A DNA stretch of 64,000 nt, from assembly GCF_022695515.1 (NCBI RefSeq), contig NZ_JALDPT010000001.1:124001-188000 (forward strand), given 5' to 3'. Made by a program: the position numbers and the translations under genes. The notes beneath the pieces are model-generated. The model worked only from the letters and a program-made list of their open reading frames with translations. It searched no databases and had not been told where the DNA came from. How positions within the stretch are numbered: the stretch's first letter is position 1; every line of letters begins with the position of its first letter. Of this stretch, positions 1 through 6,822 are shown one piece after another. The stretch comes from Phenylobacterium aquaticum (GTDB lineage Bacteria > Pseudomonadota > Alphaproteobacteria > Caulobacterales > Caulobacteraceae).

Positions 1-525
1 CCTGCAATCTGCGCCGCAGCCCGAGCGCGCCTGCTGTCCGCTTCCGGCCTGACGCGCCGGACCCGGGCTCAATCGGGGCAATGAGCTCCCCCGTCGGCCG
101 GACCGCATGGGGGCGAAGGAGCATTCCGCGAATCGGAAGCTTCCGATGAGTCGGAGCACGGTGAGACGCCGATCGCGCGCAGCCCCATCAGATGGCGCAG
201 CTGCAGTGGCGGTGAGTCGACCGGCCGGCGCACGGTCAAGGCCGCAGGCGAAAAACCTCCCGTCAGCTCGCGCCGGTTCTGGAATTCGCTGGGGACGCGA
301 TGTCAGACAAGCTCGAGGCCTTTCGACCGGCGAGTCCCTCCGGGCCGCCAGCCCGGCCTTCCGTGGCGCGCCGTGCTCAGGGGGTCGCTGTTGCGCGGGG
401 ATGGTGATCCCGGCGGACCTTCCAGATCAGTCGGCAGGGCCCTAGGGCTCATCGAACCGGCTCCATGCGGCCGCGGCGGCGTGTCCGCCGCCGGTCAGAC
501 CGGCAAGAAGATCTGTCGCGGTCGC
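1..525. other. No gene recognised; contains a 16-bp perfect palindrome
   Basis: No reading frame in this stretch has a credible ribosome-binding site or recognisable family. The only structure I see is a perfect 16-bp palindrome at 132-147 centred on AAGCTT. A palindrome of that length is close to what chance would give in a window this size, so I assign no role. The copB stop codon at 526 reads into this region, so it probably holds the 3' end of the copper operon. Confidence 0.5.
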
Positions 526-1548
526 TTAACGCCAGACCCTTACGCCGAGGACGAACTGAACCTCGTCGTTCTTGCCGCTGGCCGCGCGCCGCAACCTCTC
601 AGTTTCCCCGAAGGCTCGGTTCCACGCCACCCCGACATAGGGCGCAAATTCGCGGCGGATCTCGTAGCGCAAGCGAAGCGCGGTTTGGAGCGTGGAAAGC
701 CCGCTGCCGAGCCCCCGCGCCGGGTCCGAGCGTCCGTAGAGATTGGCCTCGATCTCTGGCCGCAGCACGAGCTTTTGGGTGAAGCGCAGGTCAGACGAGG
801 CTTTCAGCCGTGCGGCGGTGCGGCCGCTCTCTCCCACATAGGCGGTGGCCTCCATGCCGTACCAATAGGGAGTGGTCCCCTGGACGCCGAAGGCGAGCCA
901 GGTCCGGTCCGGGCCCTTGCCCAGATCGTGCCGCAGCCCAAGTTGGGTCGCCCAGAAGGGGTGGTACGCATGCGACCAGAGGGCCTCGACGCTGGCGGTT
1001 TCGAGTTGGCCCTTGCGCACGTCGCCTTCGGTTCTGAGCCAGGCGCGGTCGAACGGGCCGCCATACCAGCCCTGCACGTCCCAGGCTCCCCCGGACCCCT
1101 GGTTGCCGGTCACCGCTTCGAACTGGTCCACGATGAGCGCCCCGAGCTGCAGAGCGTCGGCGGTCTCCGCATTGGGCATGGTGCTGCGCTGGTAGCCGCC
1201 CGAATAGGCATAGGGATCGCGGGCCGAGGCCGGCGCGCGTCCGCCTTGCATGGGGGCCATGGCTCCGGCCGCCGCGGCGCTGCTTTGCGCGGGCGCCGGA
1301 CTCATGCCGGGCATCGCATCCATCGCCGGGTCGGTTCCACTGCCGTCATTGGCGGTCATGCCAGGCATGCTCGCCATGTCGTGACCGCCGCCTGCGTCCA
1401 TTTGCATCGGCGCGGGCGACGGATCGGCGGGCGTAGGCATGGCCGAGGTCTGGGCCAGGGCGGGCGGGGCGACGATGGTGGTCGCGGCGGCCAAGCCCAG
1501 CCAGGCAGACCGGTGCGTCAGTTTCGAGCGGGGGGCGGGCGTTCTCAT
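526..1548 (-). CDS. copB: Copper resistance protein B (CopB/PcoB), outer membrane
   Basis: 340 residues. CopB proteins are outer-membrane beta-barrels that act with the CopA oxidase in periplasmic copper detoxification. After a signal peptide (LGLAAATTIVAPPALA) there is a Met/His-rich segment of roughly 100 residues with MDAMPGM- and HDMASMPGM-type copper-binding repeats. The conserved barrel domain follows (WDVQGWYGGPFDRAWLRTEG) and ends in the aromatic-terminated VLGVRVWR typical of outer-membrane proteins. The ATG at 1548 overlaps the copA stop as ATGA, which decides the start and implies translational coupling. It is the last gene of the copper operon expressed from the promoter at 3680-3704. 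Confidence 0.93.
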   Translation of the reverse strand: MRTPAPRSKLTHRSAWLGLAAATTIVAPPALAQTSAMPTPADPSPAPMQMDAGGGHDMASMPGMTANDGSGTDPAMDAMPGMSPAPAQSSAAAAGAMAPMQGGRAPASARDPYAYSGGYQRSTMPNAETADALQLGALIVDQFEAVTGNQGSGGAWDVQGWYGGPFDRAWLRTEGDVRKGQLETASVEALWSHAYHPFWATQLGLRHDLGKGPDRTWLAFGVQGTTPYWYGMEATAYVGESGRTAARLKASSDLRFTQKLVLRPEIEANLYGRSDPARGLGSGLSTLQTALRLRYEIRREFAPYVGVAWNRAFGETERLRRAASGKNDEVQFVLGVRVWR

Positions 1549-3215
1549 GCGACGACGATCTCGCGGAACATGCCCGCGGCCATGTGATAGAGGATGTGGC
1601 AATGGAAAGCCCACCGGCCGGGCGCATCGGCGTTGACACCGATCGACACACGCTGGGCCGGCTGCACGGTCACGGTGTGCTTGCGAACCTGGAACTGCCC
1701 GTCCGGGCTCTCGAGGTCCATCCACATCCCGTGCAGGTGCATCGGGTGGGTCATCATGGTGTCATTGACGAGCACCAAGCGCAGCCGCTCCCCGGCCTTG
1801 AACGCGACGGGCGGAGATTGCGAATAGCGGATGCCGTCGATCGACCAGATGTAGCGATCCATGTTTCCGGTGAGATGAAGCTCGATCTCTCGCCCGTCCG
1901 GGCGCGGATCGACCTTCACGCCGCGCGACTTCAGGTCCGCGTAGGTCAAGACCCGCCTGCCGTTGTCGCGCAGGCCGATCCCCGGGTCGTCAAGGTTGAT
2001 CCGCGGGCGGTCCACCCGCATGTCGACGCCAGGCCCGTACTCGGTCCGCGCGTGGCGGGCGATCGGGCCGGCGGGCATCTCCATGCCGGGCATGTCGGCC
2101 ATGGCCATGCCGCCCATCATGTCCGCAGGCGTGAGCCAAGGACGACGGTCGACTGCCGGCACGGCCGCGGGCGTCGCGCCGGGGGGCCCGAGGGTCCCAC
2201 GAGCAAAGCCGGAGCGGTCCATCGCCTGGGCGAAGATGGTGTAGGCCCTGTCATCGGGCATTTCGACGTAGACGTCATAGGTCTCGCCGGGCGCGATCCG
2301 GAATTCGTCGACCGTCACCGGCTCCACGGGCTGGCCATCGGCGGCGACCACGGTGAGCTTCAGGCCAGGGATCCGCACGTCGAAATAGGTGGCCGCCCCG
2401 GCGCCGATGAACCGCAGCCTCACGCGGTCGCCGCCCCGCGCGTGTCCGGTCCAGTTGCCGACCGGTGTCATGCCATTCATCAGGTAAGTGAACGTGGCCC
2501 CGGAAATGTCGCTCAGGTCGGTCGGGTCCATCCGGGCGCGATAGAACATTGAACGTGAGGAGAGGGCGGCGGCGAAGCCGCTGCCGCGCGCATCCTCGAA
2601 GAAGTCGCCCAGGTTCGGCTGGTTGAAATTGTAGTACCCGCCGAGCTTCTTCAGCTTGCCATAGATCCGCAACGGATCCTCGTCGCTCCACTCGCTGATC
2701 ATCACGACATAGTCGCGGTCTGCCTTCGGCAAGTCGCCTTCATCGCCGTCGATGATGATCGGACCGTAGACCCCGGTCTGCTCGTGCAGGGTGTGAGCGT
2801 GGTACCAGTAGGTGCCCGCCTGAATCACCGGGAACCGATAGGTGAAAGCTTGCCCCGGGGCGATGCCGGGGAAGCTTATTCCGGGTACCCCGTCCATCTC
2901 CGGCGGCACCAGCACGCCGTGCCAATGGATCGACGTCAGCGCGGCCAGGCGGTTGGTGACCCTTACCGTCGCTGTCTCCCCTTGGCGCAGTCGCAACAGC
3001 GGTCCGGGCACCCCGCCATTGATCGCCGTCGCCTGCCGCGGCCGCCCTGTGAAATTGACATCGAGCGGCGCGAGGGTGAGGTCATTGGGTCCGCCGGCGC
3101 CGCCAAGGTCTTGCGCCCACCCCGGCCGAGCCACCAGGGCTGCGCCAATCGCCGCGCCTCCGGTGACGAAGCGCCGGCGTGTCGGTCCGTCGGACGCAAG
3201 GAGAGTGGGCGGCAT
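1545..3215 (-). CDS. copA: Copper resistance multicopper oxidase CopA (PcoA family)
   Basis: 556 residues. Periplasmic Cu(I) oxidase exported folded by Tat: the N-terminus carries a twin-arginine signal (GPTRRRFVTGGAAIGAA). Cupredoxin copper ligands are visible in order: SIHWHG near residue 100, WYHAHTLHEQTG, then C-terminal HPMHLHG and HCHILYHMAAGMF, which supply type 1, 2 and 3 copper sites. A Met-rich insert (MMGGMAMADMPGMEMP) near residue 370 is the usual copper-capture loop. Start chosen at MPPTLLAS because it puts the Tat motif near the N-terminus; longer in-frame extension is not protein-like. It overlaps copB by 4 bases and is separated from the upstream Cys-rich gene by a 32-bp palindrome. 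Confidence 0.95.
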   Translation of the reverse strand: MPPTLLASDGPTRRRFVTGGAAIGAALVARPGWAQDLGGAGGPNDLTLAPLDVNFTGRPRQATAINGGVPGPLLRLRQGETATVRVTNRLAALTSIHWHGVLVPPEMDGVPGISFPGIAPGQAFTYRFPVIQAGTYWYHAHTLHEQTGVYGPIIIDGDEGDLPKADRDYVVMISEWSDEDPLRIYGKLKKLGGYYNFNQPNLGDFFEDARGSGFAAALSSRSMFYRARMDPTDLSDISGATFTYLMNGMTPVGNWTGHARGGDRVRLRFIGAGAATYFDVRIPGLKLTVVAADGQPVEPVTVDEFRIAPGETYDVYVEMPDDRAYTIFAQAMDRSGFARGTLGPPGATPAAVPAVDRRPWLTPADMMGGMAMADMPGMEMPAGPIARHARTEYGPGVDMRVDRPRINLDDPGIGLRDNGRRVLTYADLKSRGVKVDPRPDGREIELHLTGNMDRYIWSIDGIRYSQSPPVAFKAGERLRLVLVNDTMMTHPMHLHGMWMDLESPDGQFQVRKHTVTVQPAQRVSIGVNADAPGRWAFHCHILYHMAAGMFREIVVA

Positions 3216-3321
3216 GGGCAACCTCGGTTGGGGGAGGGGAGACGGGCGAACATCGCGTCGGCTCGGGCAGGGGTGCGGGGCTCGCCCCGAGTGGGCGGCC
3301 GGCTGTCCTAGACGTCCGTTG

Positions 3322-3353
3322 GTCCCCACGGGTCGCGCGCGACCCGTGGGGAC
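3322..3353. repeat. 32-bp perfect palindrome between the Cys-rich gene and copA
   Basis: Each half is GTCCCCACGGGTCGCG or its reverse complement, with no unpaired centre. A second outer pair, GGCTGTCC at 3301-3308 and GGACAGCC at 3350-3357, could form a competing stem. There is no T-run on the transcribed (minus) strand, so a plain intrinsic terminator is unlikely. As RNA it would be a very stable hairpin in the 159-base intercistronic gap, suited to attenuation, processing or differential mRNA stability in the copper operon. Confidence 0.8.
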
Positions 3354-3374
3354 AGCCGATGACGGCGGCGCAGC

Positions 3375-3560
3375 TCAGCGGGCGTGGGTGTGACGGCCTT
3401 CACTGTGCGCGCCGGCCTCCGGGGCGGAGGCGGGCGTCTTACGCTCCTCCTTGGCGCCGCCGCAGCAGCCGGCAGCCTCGCCCTTCGGGGTCTCGGTCGC
3501 CTGGGATGTCGGCCGCGCCTGCTGCGCGGAAGTGGAGGCCTTGGGGCCACAACAGCTCAT
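3375..3560 (-). CDS. Small Cys-rich putative metal-binding protein heading the copper operon
   Basis: 61 residues beginning MSCCGPKASTS, with a second CCGG pair near residue 32 and a His-containing tail (HSEGRHTHAR). There is no signal peptide, so it should be cytoplasmic. Paired-cysteine CCG motifs and a His tail suggest soft-metal binding, perhaps as a copper chaperone or buffer; that is inference and I do not recognise a named family. Start chosen at 3560 because GGAGACGAGATC precedes that ATG. It lies upstream of copA on the same strand and downstream of the ECF-type promoter at 3680-3704, so it is probably the first gene of the operon. Confidence 0.7.
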   Translation of the reverse strand: MSCCGPKASTSAQQARPTSQATETPKGEAAGCCGGAKEERKTPASAPEAGAHSEGRHTHAR

Positions 3561-3679
3561 GATCTCGTCTCCAAAGACGCCGGACCTGCGCTCCCGCAAC
3601 GGCCGGCGCTGTCCGCTGCGGGGCTCAGAGCTTCGGACGACCTATCATTCGAGGAGGGTCAGCCGAGCTCTAAGTGAAA

Positions 3680-3704
3680 GACGCAGCTCGGCAGATCGCC
3701 TTAC
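3680..3704 (-). promoter_or_regulatory. ECF-type promoter (GTAAGG-N15-CGTC) for the copper operon
   Basis: Read on the minus strand: -35 GTAAGG, exactly 15 bases, -10 CGTC, matching the motif shared across the window. It lies 119 bases upstream of the Cys-rich gene start and points at it. Confidence 0.75.
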
Positions 3705-3796
3705 GCGGAAAATGGCCGAGGCCCATGGAGGCAGAAGCATGCGCCTGAACACTGCAGCGCCCCCTTGTCGCCGCTCCGGCCCGCGAAGCGTTCCGT

Positions 3797-4639
3797 TCAG
3801 CGATTCCACCGCGGCTTGCGACGTTCGAGATAGGCCGCCACGCCCTCTCGCGCCTCGGGACGGACCCAGCGTGCCGCGTGGCGCTGTGCGAGACTCTCGA
3901 TAAGCGCGTGATCTGGGGATTTGTAGGCGATCTCCGCGAACAGGGTTTTCAGCTCCGCCACCGCCTCCGGGGCGCTGGTCAGCGCCCAGTCAATCAGGCG
4001 GTCCATCGCGTGATCGAGGTCTGCAGGGCCCTCCACCACCTCTTGCACCAGGCCGAGCCGCCGCGCCTCGGCCGCATCGAAGCTACGGCCCAGGGCGCAC
4101 AGCGCCTGTGCCTCACGCGGGCCGACGGCGCGCATGAGGTAGGGCGCGATCATCGCGGGCAGGAGACCGAGTTTGAGGTCCGGAACGGCGAACACCGCAT
4201 CGTAGCGCGCGACCGCCATGTCGCAGGCGGCCACCAGGCCAACGCCGAGACTGCGAACCGCCCCCTCGACGATGGCGACCGTCAGCGCCGGAGTGGCCGC
4301 CACGGCCCTCAGCAGACGGCCCGCCGCGACCGCGTCGCCGCGGACGTCGTCCTCGATCCAGTCCTCCGATGCGACGGTCACCTGCGCCCGGTCGAGACTC
4401 CCGCCGAATTCGCCTTCGGCCCCGCGAAGGAAGACGATGCGCACGCCCTCCGCGCCATGCAGCGTCTCTAAAGCTTCGGCGAGCCCCTCCACCGCGAGGG
4501 CATTCAACGCATTGTGTTCGGCTGGCCGCTTCAGGGTCACGAAGACCACGCCTTCGGGCGAAGCCTCCAGCCTCACCACATCGGCTATGTCGTCGACGAT
4601 CACATTTTCCACCAACGGATCGGAAATGGGGTTTTCCAT
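3797..4639 (-). CDS. Enoyl-CoA hydratase/isomerase family protein (crotonase fold)
   Basis: 280 residues. Crotonase-fold proteins act on acyl-CoA thioesters. Visible features are the N-terminal substrate-binding strand FVTLKRPAEHNALNALAVE, an oxyanion-hole region GAVRSLGVGLVAACDMAVA and FAVPDLKLGLLP. The oxyanion-type segment is unusual (RSLGVGL where AGGG-type motifs are common), so substrate and exact reaction cannot be assigned. Start taken at ATG 4639, which has AAGG eight bases upstream; ATG 4654 is an alternative. It is 176 bases downstream of the ParB-like gene on the same strand and has no own ECF motif, so it probably belongs to the ppk2 transcript. Confidence 0.82.
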   Translation of the reverse strand: MENPISDPLVENVIVDDIADVVRLEASPEGVVFVTLKRPAEHNALNALAVEGLAEALETLHGAEGVRIVFLRGAEGEFGGSLDRAQVTVASEDWIEDDVRGDAVAAGRLLRAVAATPALTVAIVEGAVRSLGVGLVAACDMAVARYDAVFAVPDLKLGLLPAMIAPYLMRAVGPREAQALCALGRSFDAAEARRLGLVQEVVEGPADLDHAMDRLIDWALTSAPEAVAELKTLFAEIAYKSPDHALIESLAQRHAARWVRPEAREGVAAYLERRKPRWNR

Positions 4640-4815
4640 GGAGATGACCTTCATCGATTGCGCCGATCTCGCGGCGTCTTCGCTTGGACGCGGCTGCAAG
4701 TCGGCAGCTTCCACGCCAACGCACATCCGCATCCGCCGCACCGGCGGCGGCGTTCTGGACACCCCAAGACCCATGTCGGCTGGGCGCCAAGCTCCCCACG
4801 GCGCAGGCGACCGGT

Positions 4816-5505
4816 TCAGGACGTCGCCGCGACGCGGTGGCGGGAGGCTCCCGGCAAGCCGCGAGCGGCCGGCGCGCGCGCCAACCCCTGTGCGACCGTC
4901 AGCGCGGCGGGAAAGTCCTGTCGGACCTGCTCGGCCGTAAGGTGTCGCCGCAGATGGTCCGCCCATCCGAACTCGCTGTAGGGTCCGTCGGTTTTGACGT
5001 ACGCGCCGCTTCGCCTCAGCGCCGAAGCGAGACTGCGGAAGGGATCATCCGCCAGATCCTCGAAGCGTTGGGGAACGGCGTCGCAGGAGGACCGGACGCC
5101 ATGGACGTCGATGGGACGGCACCAACCGCGTGCCTCCATCTCGCGCCAGAATGCGGCGCGGTCCAGCAGGTCGAGCTCGCTGACGACCGCCACAGCCACC
5201 CTGGCTACCCCCTCAAGCTTCAGGGCGCAGAGTGTATGATGCCGATCCAGCACATAGGCGGCGCCGCCCGGACCCACGACGGCCGGGACGGGGCGGGCCC
5301 GGAGCTCGGGGTCCAGGCGCGCGCCTTGCGCGCACCAACGCCGTCGCTTGTACTCTACTTCCTGGAAGCCGACGGTCATCTGCGTCGGGCGCAGATCGTC
5401 AAGCGCCCAGAGCGAAACCGGCCGCGTGTCGATGGAGCGAGTGGGGCGGCTCTCCTCAGAAGAGCTCGGCGGGCGCGTATCGGCGCTGACGTTTCCCATG
5501 GACAC
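4816..5505 (-). CDS. ParB-like nuclease-domain protein (ParB/Srx-fold, ParBc_2 type)
   Basis: 229 residues. It carries VSLWALDDLRPTQMTVGF followed by VLDRHHTLCALK, the nucleotide-binding or catalytic DRHH motif of stand-alone ParB-like proteins. There is no helix-turn-helix partition domain, so this is not a chromosome-partition ParB. Members of this family are usually uncharacterised small enzymes of the sulfiredoxin/ParB fold. It starts 5 bases after the ppk2 stop, so the two are surely co-transcribed. The pairing with a polyphosphate kinase hints at a nucleotide or phosphoryl-transfer role, which is inference. Confidence 0.8.
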   Translation of the reverse strand: MSMGNVSADTRPPSSSEESRPTRSIDTRPVSLWALDDLRPTQMTVGFQEVEYKRRRWCAQGARLDPELRARPVPAVVGPGGAAYVLDRHHTLCALKLEGVARVAVAVVSELDLLDRAAFWREMEARGWCRPIDVHGVRSSCDAVPQRFEDLADDPFRSLASALRRSGAYVKTDGPYSEFGWADHLRRHLTAEQVRQDFPAALTVAQGLARAPAARGLPGASRHRVAATS

Positions 5506-5510
5506 CGGGC

Positions 5511-6278
5511 TCAGCTCTCGAGCGCTGCGGTCTCATGGAACGGGAAGAGGATCGCAGGGTCGGCCGGTTGCGACGCCTTGTCGTCGAACTCGAAACGGCC
5601 AATCAGGTCGCGCATGACCGCGATCCGGGCCGCCCGCTTGTCATTGGCGCTGACGATGGTCCAGGGGGCCGTGAGCGTGTGGGTTCGCGCCAGCATGGTG
5701 TCCCGCAGGGCCGTGTAATCGGCCCACCGTTTGACCGCAGCCAGGTCGACCTTGCTCTCCTTCCACTGGCGCAGAGGATCCTTCGTCCGCGATTCGATCC
5801 GCGCCTTCTGCTCTTTCTTCGAGATGTCGAGGTAGTATTTGATCAGGCGTACGCCGCAATGGTCGAGGAGGTTCTCGAACAACGGCGCGGTGACGAGGAA
5901 CTCCTCGTATTCGGCCTCACTGCAGAAGCCCATGACCTGTTCGACCCCAGCGCGGTTGTACCAACTGCGGTTGAAGAGCGCGATCTCGCCCGAGGCCGGG
6001 AGGTGAGCGACGTAACGCTGGAAATACCAGGACCGTCGTTCGCGATCCGAGGGCGGGTCGAGCGCCACCACACGGGTCTCGCGCGGACTGAGATGGCGCG
6101 TGATCCGCTTGATCACCCCGTCTTTGCCCGCCGCATCGCGCCCCTCGAAGATCACCAGGATCTTGAGGTTGTTGGCGATCACGTGGCGTTGCAGGCGCGA
6201 AAGCTGGACCTGGGCCTCCTGTAGTTCGGCCCGGTACCGCTTGTCGTCGGAAATGTCGTGCTTGCGCTTGTGGCCCAT
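5511..6278 (-). CDS. ppk2: Polyphosphate kinase 2 family protein (PPK2)
   Basis: 255 residues. PPK2 enzymes use polyphosphate to phosphorylate nucleoside mono- or diphosphates. The Walker A motif is FEGRDAAGKDG (about residue 45), followed by RVVALDPPSDRERRSWYFQRY, the Walker B-like IALFNRSWYNRAGVE and the lid-region KKEQKARIESR. Length fits a single-domain class I-type enzyme. Start set at MGHKRKHD; upstream in-frame sequence is Cys/Arg-rich and not family-like. It is the first gene of the ppk2 / ParB-like / enoyl-CoA hydratase operon, 61 bases from the -10 of the promoter at 6340-6364. Confidence 0.93.
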   Translation of the reverse strand: MGHKRKHDISDDKRYRAELQEAQVQLSRLQRHVIANNLKILVIFEGRDAAGKDGVIKRITRHLSPRETRVVALDPPSDRERRSWYFQRYVAHLPASGEIALFNRSWYNRAGVEQVMGFCSEAEYEEFLVTAPLFENLLDHCGVRLIKYYLDISKKEQKARIESRTKDPLRQWKESKVDLAAVKRWADYTALRDTMLARTHTLTAPWTIVSANDKRAARIAVMRDLIGRFEFDDKASQPADPAILFPFHETAALES

Positions 6279-6339
6279 CGTCGTCTCCCATCCGCGACGG
6301 CAGCTCGCGCAGCAGCGCGGACAACACCGACCGGGAACA

Positions 6340-6364
6340 GACGCCGCGACCTGAGATTCGTTAC
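6340..6364 (-). promoter_or_regulatory. ECF-type promoter (GTAACG-N15-CGTC) for ppk2 operon
   Basis: Minus strand -35 GTAACG, 15-base spacer, -10 CGTC, 61 bases before the ppk2 ATG. It is arranged divergently with the site at 6421-6445. Confidence 0.82.
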
Positions 6365-6420
6365 GCGCAGGCCAGCATGCGCGCAGAAGTCGCGGCGCGG
6401 CGCGCGTTCCAAGGCCGCCT

Positions 6421-6445
6421 GTAAGGTCGGGGCCCGGCTTGCGTC
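6421..6445 (+). promoter_or_regulatory. ECF-type promoter (GTAAGG-N15-CGTC) for the 82-aa protein
   Basis: Plus strand -35 GTAAGG, 15 bases, -10 CGTC, ending 42 bases before the ATG at 6488. The back-to-back sites at 6340 and 6421 share a 56-base gap between their -35 elements. Confidence 0.82.
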
Positions 6446-6487
6446 CTGACTGACAGACGCGCGCATCGCGCGACATGGCCGAGGAGA

Positions 6488-6736
6488 ATGGACGTGAATG
6501 AAGCTCCGGCCGCTCAGGAAGCGACGTCCGCCCTCATCACCTTCGAGGTGGTCAAGGAAAGCTACGGCTGGGCGATCCGGCGCGATCGTCAGATGATGAC
6601 CCCGATGTGGTGCCGCGACTTGGCCGTGGCGGAAGCAGAACGCATGGTCGAAGCGCTCCGCCGTCACGGCGAACGCGCCGAGGTGCGCATCTGTGAGACC
6701 GACGAGGGGGCGCAGGGGTTATCGCTGGCCCAGTGA
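6488..6736 (+). CDS. Conserved hypothetical small protein, stress-island member
   Basis: 82 residues, soluble, no signal peptide. The core reads FEVVKESYGWAIRRDRQMM followed by an amphipathic helix (AEAERMVEALRRHGERAEVRI). The beta-beta-alpha-beta pattern resembles small DUF2188-like domains in which a query strand is followed by an A..A...A helix, but I do not claim the family. The start is supported by GGCCGAGGAGA 4-12 bases upstream (GAGGAG) and by the ECF-type promoter 42 bases upstream. It converges on aidB with a hairpin over its stop codon. Confidence 0.72.
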   Translation: MDVNEAPAAQEATSALITFEVVKESYGWAIRRDRQMMTPMWCRDLAVAEAERMVEALRRHGERAEVRICETDEGAQGLSLAQ

Positions 6737-6761
6737 CCGAGCCTTGCGCAAGATCGGTCAC
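6733..6761. terminator. Hairpin between convergent genes, terminator-like
   Basis: Inverted repeat GTGACCGA (6733-6740) / TCGGTCAC (6754-6761) with a second palindrome CTTGCGCAAG inside. It overlaps the stop codon of the 82-aa gene and faces the end of aidB. No T-run is present, so efficiency as an intrinsic terminator is uncertain. Confidence 0.5.
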
Positions 6762-6822
6762 CGAGCCCCGGCGAAAGCCTAAGGACGCTGAACCGTTGAC
6801 AAGCGCCGCTGCCGGCCCCTCA

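Noticed and set aside
132-147. 16-bp palindrome at the left edge as an operator
   Set aside because: A palindrome this long is expected about once by chance in a window of this size, and no gene start lies beside it.
107-445. 112-codon plus-strand frame at the left edge
   Set aside because: Arg/Pro/Ser-rich composition typical of non-coding GC-rich DNA, no ribosome-binding site and no family-like motif.
373-2552. Long plus-strand frames over copB/copA (404 and 322 codons)
   Set aside because: Antisense shadows of clearly recognisable CopA and CopB; His/Arg/Gly-rich low-complexity products.
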